Below, piece by piece: positions 19,407 through 28,097 of a DNA stretch of 64,000 bases. This stretch comes from an uncultured Bacteroidales bacterium (GTDB taxonomy: Bacteria > Bacteroidota > Bacteroidia > Bacteroidales > UBA932). Under the pieces are notes generated by a model, which was not told the origin of the DNA, made no database searches, and saw only the letters and a list, made by a program, of their open reading frames with translations. A program made the translations under genes and the position numbers. Where the stretch lies: assembly GCA_905235675.1 (NCBI GenBank), contig CAJONC010000006.1:1-64000 (forward strand), in the 5' to 3' direction. Each line of letters starts with the position of its first letter. Position 1 is the first letter of the stretch.

Positions 19407-20777
19407 ATGGACAATCAGGAATTCAGGGGTTTGCACGAAGAATGCGGGGTGTTCGGAGTGTACAATGTAAACGACGCCGCAAGGCTTACCTATTACGGCC
19501 TTCACAGCCTGCAGCACCGCGGGCAGGAAGGATGCGGCATAATTACCGTGAACAACGGCACCTTCTGCAAGGAACGCGGGCTCGGCCTCGTGACTGAAGT
19601 CTTCAAGGACGAAACCCTGCAGGCCCTTCCCGGAAACATGGCGATAGGGCACGTTCGCTACTCCACCCACGGAGGAGGGGGTATCGAGAACGTGCAGCCT
19701 TTCTTCTTCCGCCACAAGACCGGCAACTTCGCCCTCGCGCACAACGGCAACATCATCAACGCCGGCCAGCTCGCCGACTACCTCGAGAGCCGCGGCAGCC
19801 TCTTCCACTCCACCTCCGACAGCGAAATCCTCGCGCACCTCATCCGCAAGAAGAACAACGAGCCGCGAATCAACGCGATAAAAGAAGCCCTCAACATGCT
19901 GGAAGGGGCGTTCGCCTTCCTTATCCTCACCGAAAACCGCCTCTATGTCTGCCGCGACAAATACGGGCTCAGGCCCCTCGTCATAGGCACCATGGGTGAA
20001 GGATACATAGTCGCGAGCGAAACCTGCGCGCTTGAAGCCGTGGGCGCGACCTACCTTCGCGACGTGGAGCCGGGAGAAATCATCTGCATCGACTCCGAAG
20101 GCCTCCGCAGCCACAGCTACTCCCGCTTCCGCCGCAACAAGATGTGCGCGATGGAATACATCTACTTCTCGCGCCCAGACAGCGACATCGAAGGCTGCAA
20201 CGTACACGCCTTCCGCAAGGAAAGCGGCCGCAAACTCGCCCACACCGCACCCGTCGAGGCCGACATAGTGATAGGGGTGCCGGATTCCAGCCTGAGCGCT
20301 GCCACCGGATATGCCGAAGAGAGCGGCATCCCCTACGAAATGGGGCTTATCAAGAGCAAATACGTGGGAAGGACCTTCATCCAGCCTTCGCAGGAGATGC
20401 GCGAGATTGGCGTGAAGATGAAGCTTTCCGCCGTGAGAAGCATAGTGTCGGGCAAGCGCATCATTCTGATTGACGACTCGATAGTGCGCGGCACCACCTC
20501 CCGCAAGATTGTGAGCATGCTGCGCGACGCCGGAGCCAGGGAAGTGCATGTACGCATCGCCAGCCCGCCCCTTACCCATCCCTGCTACTACGGAGTGGAC
20601 ATTTCGGAATACGATGAACTCATCAGCGCCCACCGGAGCGTGGAAGAGGTTCGGCAGGTCATCGGCGCCGACACCCTCGCCTTCCTGAGCAGGGAAGACA
20701 CCCTTGCGTCTGCGCCGGGGCGCAGCGACATGTGCTTTGCATGTTTCACCGGAGATTATCCTACAGCTTTATATTGA
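19407..20777 (+). CDS. purF: Amidophosphoribosyltransferase
   Basis: 456 residues. Commits PRPP and glutamine to purine synthesis. The nucleophile cysteine lies at Cys13 in [10 protein letters not shown] after a 12-residue propeptide, as in processed PurF enzymes of the Bacillus type. The glutaminase domain ([18 protein letters not shown]) is followed by the phosphoribosyltransferase domain with [15 protein letters not shown] cysteine-containing tail ([12 protein letters not shown]) fits the Fe-S-containing branch. It leads into purB after 1 base and probably drives purB-dapB-dapA-dapD and the downstream genes. Confidence 0.97.
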   Translation: MDNQEFRGLHEECGVFGVYNVNDAARLTYYGLHSLQHRGQEGCGIITVNNGTFCKERGLGLVTEVFKDETLQALPGNMAIGHVRYSTHGGGGIENVQPFFFRHKTGNFALAHNGNIINAGQLADYLESRGSLFHSTSDSEILAHLIRKKNNEPRINAIKEALNMLEGAFAFLILTENRLYVCRDKYGLRPLVIGTMGEGYIVASETCALEAVGATYLRDVEPGEIICIDSEGLRSHSYSRFRRNKMCAMEYIYFSRPDSDIEGCNVHAFRKESGRKLAHTAPVEADIVIGVPDSSLSAATGYAEESGIPYEMGLIKSKYVGRTFIQPSQEMREIGVKMKLSAVRSIVSGKRIILIDDSIVRGTTSRKIVSMLRDAGAREVHVRIASPPLTHPCYYGVDISEYDELISAHRSVEEVRQVIGADTLAFLSREDTLASAPGRSDMCFACFTGDYPTALY

Positions 20778-20778
20778 T

Positions 20779-22074
20779 ATGATTGAACGTTATTCCCGCC
20801 CTTGCATGAGGGCTATCTGGACCGAAGAAAACAAGTTTGACGCCTATCTCAAGGTGGAAATCCTATCCTGCGAGGCCTGGAGCAAGATGGGAGTGATTCC
20901 CGAAGAAGACGTGGAGCTGATACGGAAGAACGCCCGCTTCAGCGTGGACCGCATCAAGGAGATAGAGGAGCAGACCAGGCACGACGTGGTGGCCTTCACC
21001 CGCGCGGTCAGCGAAAGCCTTGGCGAGGAGCGCAAATGGGTGCATTACGGGCTCACCTCCACCGACGTGGTGGACACGGCGAACGGATATCTGCTCAAAC
21101 AGGCGGACGCCATACTCCTGAAGGATATGGAAGATTTCCTCAAGATTCTCGCCCGCAGGGCTAAGGAATTCAGGGACACCCCCTGCATAGGCCGCACCCA
21201 CGGCATACATGCCGACATCACCAGCTTCGGGCTCAAATGGGCGTTGTGGTACGAAGAGATGAAGCGTAACATCGAACGTTTCAAGTTCGCCGCAGCGGGA
21301 GTCGAGGCCGGAAAGATGAGCGGAGCTGTAGGAAACTTCGCGAACATCCCCCCCTTCATCCAGGACTACGTCTGCGAACAGCTCGGGATTGCAAGCGCCG
21401 ACATCTCCACCCAGGTTCTGCAGCGCGACAGGCATGCTTACTATATTGCCACCCTCGCGGTGATAGCTTCCACCATTGAACAGATGGCAATGGAAGTGCG
21501 CAGCCTCCAGCGTACCGAGGTCCGTGAGGCGGAGGAAGCCTTCCGCAAAGGGCAGAAAGGGTCGAGCGCCATGCCGCACAAGCGCAACCCCATAGGCAGC
21601 GAGAACATCTGCGGATGCGCCAGGGTGATGCGCGGATACATGTCGGCAAGCTGCGAGAACGTAGCCCTCTGGCACGAGCGCGACATCTCCCACTCCAGCA
21701 CCGAACGCATCATACTGCCCGACGCGACGGAACTGCTCGACTACATGCTCACCCGCTTCGGAAGCATACTCGACAACCTCACCGTCTACCCCGAAAACAT
21801 GATGAAGAACATCTGGCGCACCAACGGCGTAATCTTCGCCCAGAGGGTGATGAACGCCCTGATCGGGAAAGGGCTTTCGCGCGAGGAAGCCTACGACACC
21901 GTGCAGCCGGTGGCAATGACGGCCTGGAGCAACGGCCTGGATTACAAGGAATTGCTCGCCGCCAACGAGAAGGTGACCGCACTCCTCAGCCCTGAGGAGC
22001 TTGACTCCTGCTTCACCCTCGACTACTACTTCAAGAACGTGGATTACATTTTCAACAGAGTGGGAATACAATGA
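20779..22074 (+). CDS. purB: Adenylosuccinate lyase
   Basis: 431 residues. Releases fumarate from SAICAR and from adenylosuccinate, so it serves both the IMP and AMP branches. Signatures are [22 protein letters not shown] and the flexible catalytic loop [10 protein letters not shown]. The ATG at 20779 is chosen ([10 protein letters not shown]...) over the upstream in-frame ATG at 20704, which lies inside purF. Its stop overlaps the dapB start by 4 bases, coupling purine to lysine biosynthesis genes. Confidence 0.97.
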   Translation: MIERYSRPCMRAIWTEENKFDAYLKVEILSCEAWSKMGVIPEEDVELIRKNARFSVDRIKEIEEQTRHDVVAFTRAVSESLGEERKWVHYGLTSTDVVDTANGYLLKQADAILLKDMEDFLKILARRAKEFRDTPCIGRTHGIHADITSFGLKWALWYEEMKRNIERFKFAAAGVEAGKMSGAVGNFANIPPFIQDYVCEQLGIASADISTQVLQRDRHAYYIATLAVIASTIEQMAMEVRSLQRTEVREAEEAFRKGQKGSSAMPHKRNPIGSENICGCARVMRGYMSASCENVALWHERDISHSSTERIILPDATELLDYMLTRFGSILDNLTVYPENMMKNIWRTNGVIFAQRVMNALIGKGLSREEAYDTVQPVAMTAWSNGLDYKELLAANEKVTALLSPEELDSCFTLDYYFKNVDYIFNRVGIQ

Positions 22075-22733
22075 AAGCGATAATCAGCGGATATGGCAAA
22101 ATGGGCCATATCATTGAAAAGAAACTTGCGGAGCACGGCGTGGAGCTCGCCCTTGCGAGCGAAGATATATGCGCCGTCGATCCTGCGCTTGCCGCGCAGT
22201 GCGTCTGCATCGACTTCACGACCCCTGCGGCTTTCAAGGCCAATTACAAGTTTATCGCGGCCAGTTTCAAGGCGGCCGTGGTGGGAACCACCGGATGGAA
22301 CGACATCCGTGACGAGGTGATTGCGGAGTTCGAAAAGCAGGGCACGCCCATGATTTATGCTTCCAATTTCTCGATTGGAGTGAACGCCCTGTTCGCCGCC
22401 GTTGAAAAGACATCCAAGGTGCTGAAAGGGCACGGATATGTGCCGCATATCAGCGAAACCCATCATATCCACAAGCTCGACGCCCCGAGCGGGACGGCGA
22501 AAAGCCTCGGCGAACTCGTGGCTTCCGAGCTTGGCGTATCTCCGGAGATAGAATCTTTCCGTGAGGGCGAAGTGCCTGGGATTCACACTGTAGAGTTTGA
22601 ATCCGGCGCAGACCGCCTCTCTTTCACACACGAAGCCTTCTCCCGCGAGGGACTTGCAGAAGGCGCAGTCGCCGCTGCGCTCCTTACCGAGGGGCTGCAG
22701 GGCGTTCACGAATTTAAAGATTTGATATTATGA
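22071..22733 (+). CDS. dapB: 4-hydroxy-tetrahydrodipicolinate reductase
   Basis: 220 residues, shorter than the roughly 250-270 of many DapB. Reduces the DapA product with NAD(P)H. The N-terminal Rossmann motif GYGKMG and the family signature [14 protein letters not shown] are clear, so the gene appears complete. Overlaps of 4 bases with purB on one side and dapA on the other show tight coupling. The shortness looks like compact loops rather than a truncation. Confidence 0.93.
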   Translation: MKAIISGYGKMGHIIEKKLAEHGVELALASEDICAVDPALAAQCVCIDFTTPAAFKANYKFIAASFKAAVVGTTGWNDIRDEVIAEFEKQGTPMIYASNFSIGVNALFAAVEKTSKVLKGHGYVPHISETHHIHKLDAPSGTAKSLGELVASELGVSPEIESFREGEVPGIHTVEFESGADRLSFTHEAFSREGLAEGAVAAALLTEGLQGVHEFKDLIL

Positions 22734-23602
22734 CAGACTTCAAAGGCTGCGGAACAGCCCTGTTTACGCCGTTCAGGGACGGCGCTCCCGACCTGCAGGC
22801 GATGGCCGCGTGCGTGCGCCGGCAGGTGGAAGGCGGTATCGACTTCCTGGTCCCGCTCGGGACCACGGGAGAGACGCCCACGCTGAGCGACGCGGAGAAA
22901 CTGGACGTGTTCCACTGCACCCGCGAGAATGCCGGCGGCCTGCCCGTAGTGGTGGGTGTCGGCACCAATTCGGTTAACGGAACCCTTGCCAATATCAGGC
23001 TGCTGCATGAGGCGGATGCCTTCCTGGTGGTGGTTCCCTACTACAACAAACCTCCCCAGAGGGGTATCTACGAGTATTTCAAGACCATCGCAGGCGAAAC
23101 CGACAAGCCGGTAATCCTCTACAACGTTCCGGGACGCACAGGGTCCAACATCGAGGCGGAAACCACCCTGAAGCTCGCAAGCGACGTTCCCAACATCGTG
23201 GCAATCAAAGAGGCTTCCGGCAAGTTCGACCAGATAAACGCCGTCATCCAGGGCCGTCCGGAAGGATTCAGCGTACTCAGCGGCAACGACGACGACACCC
23301 TCGACCTTATGACAGTCGGTGCCGACGGCGTGGTTTCGGTGGCATCTAACGTGGCCCCTTCGCTGATGGCGGAATTCGTACATGCTGCCCAGGACGGGAA
23401 TTTCGACAAGGCTACGGATCTTGACAAAAAGCTCGGGCCTTTGTTCAAAAATCTCTTCATCGAGCCCAACCCCATTCCCGGAAAGGCGGCGATGGGCCTT
23501 CTGGGGCTGATGGAGAACAGCCTCCGCCTGCCACTGGTTACCGCCACTGCCGAGACGGAACGCATTATGAAAGAAACACTTGAAAATCTTGGCCTGCTAT
23601 GA
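22730..23602 (+). CDS. dapA: 4-hydroxy-tetrahydrodipicolinate synthase
   Basis: 290 residues, normal length. Condenses pyruvate with aspartate semialdehyde. The TIM-barrel active site is visible: GTTGETPTLS, Tyr131 in YNVPGRT and Schiff-base Lys160 in VAIKEASG. It lies between dapB and dapD with 4-base overlaps and receives its aspartate semialdehyde from the Asd at 4206-5222. Confidence 0.97.
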   Translation: MTDFKGCGTALFTPFRDGAPDLQAMAACVRRQVEGGIDFLVPLGTTGETPTLSDAEKLDVFHCTRENAGGLPVVVGVGTNSVNGTLANIRLLHEADAFLVVVPYYNKPPQRGIYEYFKTIAGETDKPVILYNVPGRTGSNIEAETTLKLASDVPNIVAIKEASGKFDQINAVIQGRPEGFSVLSGNDDDTLDLMTVGADGVVSVASNVAPSLMAEFVHAAQDGNFDKATDLDKKLGPLFKNLFIEPNPIPGKAAMGLLGLMENSLRLPLVTATAETERIMKETLENLGLL

Positions 23603-24366
23603 GTGAGATTACCCTCGAACGCTTCAACGAAGTAATGGATGCCCTGGAGAGGGGCGAGGTGCGCGTCGCCGAGAAGGTGGACGGAGTATGGAAAGTCAAT
23701 TCCTGGGTGAAGGAAGTTATACTCGCAGGATTCAGGATGGGAGCCCTTGTGGAAATGCCGGGAGGATTTCTCGACAAGGACACATTCCCTGTGCGGAAGT
23801 TCAAGCCTTCCGACGGGGTGCGTTTCGTGCCGGGCGGAAGTGCGGTGCGCCGCGGGGCCTACATGGCTCCCGGCAGCATCATAATGCCTCCGGCCTACGT
23901 GAACGTGGGGGCCTATGTGGACAGCGGCACCATGGTGGATTCGCATGTAACCATAGGATCCTGCGCCCAGGTGGGGAAGGACGTGCACGTGTCGGCCGCC
24001 ACCCAGATAGGCGGGGTGCTGGAGCCCGCGGGCGCAACCCCGACCATAATTGAAGACGGCGCCTTCGTGGGAGGAAACTGCGGTATTTATGAGGGGACTA
24101 TAGTGCAGGAAGGGGCGGTTATCGCAAGCGGAGTTATAATCACTTCATCCACGGCGATTTACGATGCGGTTAACGGAGATTTCATCCGCCGCAACGCCGA
24201 AGGGCGCATTGTGGTTCCGCGCAACGCCGTGGTCGTAAGCGGCAGCAAGCCCGTCGCCAAGGGCCCTGCAGCCGAAGCGGGAGTGCATCTCTATTGCCCC
24301 GTCATCATAAAATACCGCGATGACAAAACCGCAGGATCCGTGCAGCTGGAAGAGTTGCTGAGATAA
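23599..24366 (+). CDS. dapD: Tetrahydrodipicolinate N-succinyltransferase
   Basis: 255 residues, slightly shorter than E. coli DapD. It transfers succinyl from succinyl-CoA to tetrahydrodipicolinate. The left-handed beta-helix hexapeptide repeats run from about residue 85 to 200, with GAYMAPGSIIMPP, GAYVDSGTMVDSH and IGGVLEPAGATP typical of DapD. This implies the succinylase route to diaminopimelate, which also needs DapC and DapE; neither is certain here, although an M20 enzyme sits beside asd. It ends on the first base of the glycosyltransferase ATG. Confidence 0.93.
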   Translation: MSEITLERFNEVMDALERGEVRVAEKVDGVWKVNSWVKEVILAGFRMGALVEMPGGFLDKDTFPVRKFKPSDGVRFVPGGSAVRRGAYMAPGSIIMPPAYVNVGAYVDSGTMVDSHVTIGSCAQVGKDVHVSAATQIGGVLEPAGATPTIIEDGAFVGGNCGIYEGTIVQEGAVIASGVIITSSTAIYDAVNGDFIRRNAEGRIVVPRNAVVVSGSKPVAKGPAAEAGVHLYCPVIIKYRDDKTAGSVQLEELLR

Positions 24367-25712
24367 TGCGGAAAGTCCTTGTCATAACTTACTATTGGCC
24401 GCCGACCGGAGGTTCGGGGGTTCAGCGCTGGCTGAAATTCGCCAAGTATCTGCCGACGGAGGGCTGGCAGCCTGTTATCTACACTCCGTCCAATCCTGAA
24501 CAGCTGGCCGTGGACGAGAGCCTGCTTGAAGAGGTCCCGTCGACGGTCGAGGTTTTGAAGCGTCCTATCCGCGAGCCTTATGCCATTTATCACAAGCTGA
24601 CAGGGCGCGACTCGGAGAAGGGAGCAGGAGTAAATCCCATCAATTCCCAAAAGAAGAGCCGCAAGCAGAAGCTGATGCTTTGGGTCAGGAGCAATTTTTT
24701 TGTGCCGGATCCGCGTGCCGGATGGGTTAAGCCCTCGGTAAAATTCCTTAAGGAATATCTGCGCGAACATCCTGTGGATGTGATAGTTACCACAGGGCCT
24801 CCCCAGTCCGTGCATTTGATAGGAAGAAACCTTAAACGTGCCACGGGAGTGCCCTGGGTGGCGGATTTCCGCGATCCCTGGACAAAAATGTTTTACTTCA
24901 AGGACCTGCCGCTACTGCCCTGGGTGAGGCGCAGGCATTTCCGTCTGGAAAAGTCCGTTCTGGACGAGGCTTCGGCCATAGTTTCCGTAACGCCCCGCGT
25001 ACGGGCCGATTTCGCTTCGATGACTTCCACTCCGGTGCACCTCATAACGAACGGATACGATGAGCAGGATTTTGCCACCCCGCTTCCTGAGCGTACTGAT
25101 GGCAAATTCAGGGTGGTTCATACCGGCCTTTTTGCTTCGGACGGGAATCCTGTGGAGCTATGGAATGCACTGGCCCGACTTTGCTCGGAGTCGGAGGACT
25201 TCGCCTCGCGACTTGAAATTCGGCTTGCGGGAAAGGTTGATCCGGAGATAGTTGAAGCCATTACGGATGCCGGACTTGGCGACAAGCTCATCCTGCTTGG
25301 CTATCTTCCTCATCCTGAATCGGTTACCGAGTTGCGCCAGGCGGACGTCATTCTGCTTCCTTTGCGCCACGGACCGGAGTATTCCAAGGTTTATCCAGGG
25401 AAGATTTTTGAATGCATGGCGGCGGCGGACGGTCGGGCCTTGCCTGCTCCGCCACAAAGCTCCCGCACCCCTGTCGTTCTGGGTATCGGCCCTACCGGCA
25501 GCGCTGCGGCGGAATTGCTCCGATCCACCGGCACCGGCACTATGTTCGACTGGGACTCCGACCCTTCCGGCTTCATCCGCGACATTTTCAACGAAGGTTT
25601 TTCCCACAACTTCGCCGACGGTCATTCCGAACAATGCGAAAAATCTTCCGTCGCCGCGTACTCCCGCAAAGCCCTCAGCGCCAGGATGGCCGCCCTGCTG
25701 CAGGAGCTGTAA
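24366..25712 (+). CDS. GT4-type glycosyltransferase with small insertions
   Basis: 448 residues. The N-terminal half is the Bacteroidota GT4-like type: ITYYWPPTGGSGVQRWLKF at the start and TTGPPQSVHLIG and VADFRDPW in the middle. The C-terminal half has TNGYDEQDF, LLGYLPHPESV and YPGKIFECMAA. It probably builds a surface glycan, lipopolysaccharide or capsule, donor unknown. Two short stretches look inserted relative to the usual pattern: about residues 355-369 between MAAA and VVLGIGP, and about residues 416-429 (DGHSEQCEKS). The latter is flanked by CGACGG/CCGTCG inverted repeats. The gene starts on the last base of dapD, so it is transcribed with the dap genes. Confidence 0.85.
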   Translation: MRKVLVITYYWPPTGGSGVQRWLKFAKYLPTEGWQPVIYTPSNPEQLAVDESLLEEVPSTVEVLKRPIREPYAIYHKLTGRDSEKGAGVNPINSQKKSRKQKLMLWVRSNFFVPDPRAGWVKPSVKFLKEYLREHPVDVIVTTGPPQSVHLIGRNLKRATGVPWVADFRDPWTKMFYFKDLPLLPWVRRRHFRLEKSVLDEASAIVSVTPRVRADFASMTSTPVHLITNGYDEQDFATPLPERTDGKFRVVHTGLFASDGNPVELWNALARLCSESEDFASRLEIRLAGKVDPEIVEAITDAGLGDKLILLGYLPHPESVTELRQADVILLPLRHGPEYSKVYPGKIFECMAAADGRALPAPPQSSRTPVVLGIGPTGSAAAELLRSTGTGTMFDWDSDPSGFIRDIFNEGFSHNFADGHSEQCEKSSVAAYSRKALSARMAALLQEL

Positions 25713-25731
25713 AGAAAAGTAAATTTGAACT

Positions 25732-26199
25732 ATGGAATACCTGTCAAAACAAAGATATGACGAACTTGCCACGGAGCTGAAGCATCTTGTCAACGATGTT
25801 TACCCCAGGGTGACGGACGATCTCGCGGAGGCCAGCGCCCAGGGCGACCGGAGTGATAATGCGGGCTACCGCGAGGCGAGGCGCATACAGGCGAAGACCA
25901 TCAGCCGCATACGCTTTCTGCAGAAAGTTCTGGAGAATTCACGCATAATTGACACCGCCGCCCTTCCGAAAGACAGGGTTTGCCTGCTGAGCTGCGTCGA
26001 ATTCACGAACCTTGCGACTGATACCCGCATGAAATTCGAGATAGTCAGCCCTCACGAAATGGATCTCGAGGCCGGCAAAATTTCGCTGAAATCCCCAATC
26101 GGCGCCGCCTTGATGGGCAAGAAAGTCGGAGATATCGCCGAAGCCCAGGTCCCTTCCGGAACCCTGCGCCTGAGAATCGAAAGCATCACGTCCGGGTAA
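25732..26199 (+). CDS. greA: GreA-type transcription elongation factor
   Basis: 155 residues. It rescues backtracked RNA polymerase by stimulating transcript cleavage. The N-terminal coiled coil carries the acidic tip region GDRSDNAGYREARR (about residues 38-51), with the two tip acids slightly altered from the usual GDLSEN. The C-terminal FKBP-like domain has SPIGAALMGKKVGD. It follows the glycosyltransferase after 19 bases; TAAATTTG sits 4 bases before its ATG but may be chance. It is the last gene of the plus-strand block. Confidence 0.9.
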   Translation: MEYLSKQRYDELATELKHLVNDVYPRVTDDLAEASAQGDRSDNAGYREARRIQAKTISRIRFLQKVLENSRIIDTAALPKDRVCLLSCVEFTNLATDTRMKFEIVSPHEMDLEAGKISLKSPIGAALMGKKVGDIAEAQVPSGTLRLRIESITSG

Positions 26200-26230
26200 T
26201 TTGGGCGACGCATTGCTGTTTACATATCCG

Positions 26231-26893
26231 CTATTCCAGAAGAAGTTTTTGAAGCAACGCGGATTTGTCGATGTCAGACTCATAAAACTCCTTGTCATTC
26301 AAAGCTTTCTGCACCTTCCGGAAAGTTTCGGCTTTGATTCCTTGTGATTTGGCCTCCTTTTCAGACACACTGACGAAATAACACCCGTCTTCATCAACAT
26401 CTATGCAGTTGGAGAAAAACATCAGATTAAATGAAACATCTTCGGAACTGTTATTCAAAAGAAATTTATTCTTCTCAGTTGACAGAAATTTGCTTGCATT
26501 CAATTCTTCAATGGTCTCAAATCTTTCCAGATACAGGAATTTCTTTTCCTCCGGCCAACAGAGCTCATCAACCGTTTTATTGATTTTCCCCATGCGCACA
26601 GAATCCGTTTCTGAAGAGAAACAACAGGGATCTATCAAGGATAGTATATGTTTCATCGCCAACTTTTCTTTACAGGACAATGTTGGAGATTTGATGTTGT
26701 CCCTCAGTTTATATCTCCACAGACTATATTTCGCTTCCGGAGACAAGTTGTTGTATTCTTCCGTCTTCCGGTGGTAATCCATGCTTACCAGTTCATCCCT
26801 GGTTATGCCTTCATCCAGCACAAAATCCGATTTCTCTTCGCATGAAAAACAAATAAGTGCGAGAGATGCAACAATCATAAATTTTGCTTTCAT
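26231..26893 (-). CDS. Lipoprotein, possibly fulvocin C-related family
   Basis: 220 residues from the ATG at 26893, with signal peptide MKAKFMIVASLALICFSC and lipobox Cys18. The start is preferred over 26959, which adds 22 residues before the signal. The segment NNLSPEAKYSLWRYKLRDN followed by a helical KEKLAMKHIL region resembles the conserved core of the proteins annotated as bacteriocin fulvocin C-related. The Cys-rich C-terminus of some members is absent. Base composition is clearly more AT-rich than the neighbouring housekeeping genes, which suggests horizontal transfer. It lies 151 bases downstream of the TPR-HTH regulator on the same strand. Assignment is from pattern memory only. Confidence 0.45.
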   Translation of the reverse strand: MKAKFMIVASLALICFSCEEKSDFVLDEGITRDELVSMDYHRKTEEYNNLSPEAKYSLWRYKLRDNIKSPTLSCKEKLAMKHILSLIDPCCFSSETDSVRMGKINKTVDELCWPEEKKFLYLERFETIEELNASKFLSTEKNKFLLNNSSEDVSFNLMFFSNCIDVDEDGCYFVSVSEKEAKSQGIKAETFRKVQKALNDKEFYESDIDKSALLQKLLLE

Positions 26894-26916
26894 AGAAATA
26901 TATTTAAAATCATGAT

Positions 26917-26925
26917 GCAAAGGTA
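26917..26925 (-). promoter_or_regulatory. Putative -7 box for the AT-rich lipoprotein gene
   Basis: TACCTTTGC on the minus strand is a full -7 match and ends 23 bases before the ATG at 26893. No TTG is found at the expected -33 distance. A separate promoter would let this gene be expressed apart from the upstream regulator and mutS. Confidence 0.4.
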
Positions 26926-27044
26926 ACCATTGCATCCTTGAACCGCACGTTCCCGCCATCTTAACACCTTACGGAACAAGATTATGAAATCGCCGTATTA
27001 AGCAACTCCAAGCCATATTTTTATTGGAGTGCCGGAGAAAAACC

Positions 27045-28097
27045 TTACTTCAGCAAATCAAGGTAGAGTTCTTTATTGGAAATTCCAGAGTTTTCAATCA
27101 TAGTTTTCAACCGGCTCTTTCTGGTATAGACCGAACCCTTTGACGGCATGTCCATCAACACCAGAATGGTGGTGGCATCAAAACCGGCGACAATCAGGCT
27201 GAAGAAAAGATAATCTTTTCCTGACAGGGACGGGAAATCAGACTTGAATTTTGCAACAGCGTTTCCCTGTCTGTTGTTGATGGTATCTTCCAATAATTTC
27301 CGCCCCAAATTACCCTCGGAAGAAACATCCGTTATACTGTTTATCCTTTCCTGATACTTCTGCTTGTCCTTCTTCGCTATATGCGACAACTCAAGTATGC
27401 TTGAAAGCAATTCCTTTATCGGAACTGCATTTCTACGGTATCTTGAGTAATTCTTCGTAATATCTTCGATAATCAATGTTTTTTGTTTCAGTCTCTTCCT
27501 GTATACAAGCAGTAAAGAAAGCGCTGCCGCCAGGATCACTGCAAAAAGCAGCAGAAAAAGAATCATGCGCCGTTCGTTTTTGCTCTGCGTTTGATTTGAA
27601 ACAATTTTTCGGCTATAGTTTGCATCTCCGATTATGTTCTCCTGCGACAGTGAAAGAATCTCCTGACCGACAGCTTTTTCAAAACCAATACTGCCAAGGT
27701 ACAAGCCCGCAACATCCCTGTATAACTCACTGACTTCCGGTGAGGTGTCCGAGAATAGTCCGGCCATTTTCATATTCAGCAGGGCAAGATATTTCATGTC
27801 GTAGGCCGTCCATCCGTGAAGCTGCGATGCCTCATAAAAACACAAAAGGGCATCCTTCTGTTCTTGCTTGGACAGAAGATAACAGCCTTTTATATATAAG
27901 GCCCTGAGTCTTTGGGAGTTACTTCCATGTTTGGAGCAATGCTCAACAAGTGCGACGCGCGGCCTGTCCCCGGTTTCCAGCAAGGCGACAACTTCCTCGG
28001 GGGAGGATTCAAACTCCCCGACCACCCTGTAAAATTCGCTATTGTCTTTCTGAAGAAAGGAAAACAGGGCTGCGATTATGATCAGCGTCCTACGCAT
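27045..28097 (-). CDS. Membrane-spanning TPR regulator with LuxR-like HTH
   Basis: 350 residues. The N-terminal hydrophobic stretch (MRRTLIIIAALFSF) looks like a signal sequence. A helical TPR-like region covers about residues 60-160, one transmembrane helix lies at about 178-198, and a cytoplasmic coil leads to a C-terminal segment (about 290-345) with the spacing of a LuxR-type helix-turn-helix (LSGKDYLFFSLIVAGFD then PSKGSVYTRKSRLKTM). This architecture is common in Bacteroidota transmembrane regulators. The ATG lies inside the mutS stop region (ATGCGTAG, 8-base overlap). Composition is AT-rich, unlike mutS. Target genes are unknown; the lipoprotein downstream is the obvious candidate. Confidence 0.65.
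   Translation of the reverse strand: MRRTLIIIAALFSFLQKDNSEFYRVVGEFESSPEEVVALLETGDRPRVALVEHCSKHGSNSQRLRALYIKGCYLLSKQEQKDALLCFYEASQLHGWTAYDMKYLALLNMKMAGLFSDTSPEVSELYRDVAGLYLGSIGFEKAVGQEILSLSQENIIGDANYSRKIVSNQTQSKNERRMILFLLLFAVILAAALSLLLVYRKRLKQKTLIIEDITKNYSRYRRNAVPIKELLSSILELSHIAKKDKQKYQERINSITDVSSEGNLGRKLLEDTINNRQGNAVAKFKSDFPSLSGKDYLFFSLIVAGFDATTILVLMDMPSKGSVYTRKSRLKTMIENSGISNKELYLDLLK

Noticed and set aside
26894..26959. Longer start for the AT-rich lipoprotein
   Set aside because: The added 22 residues precede a complete lipoprotein signal peptide and overlap the -7 box.
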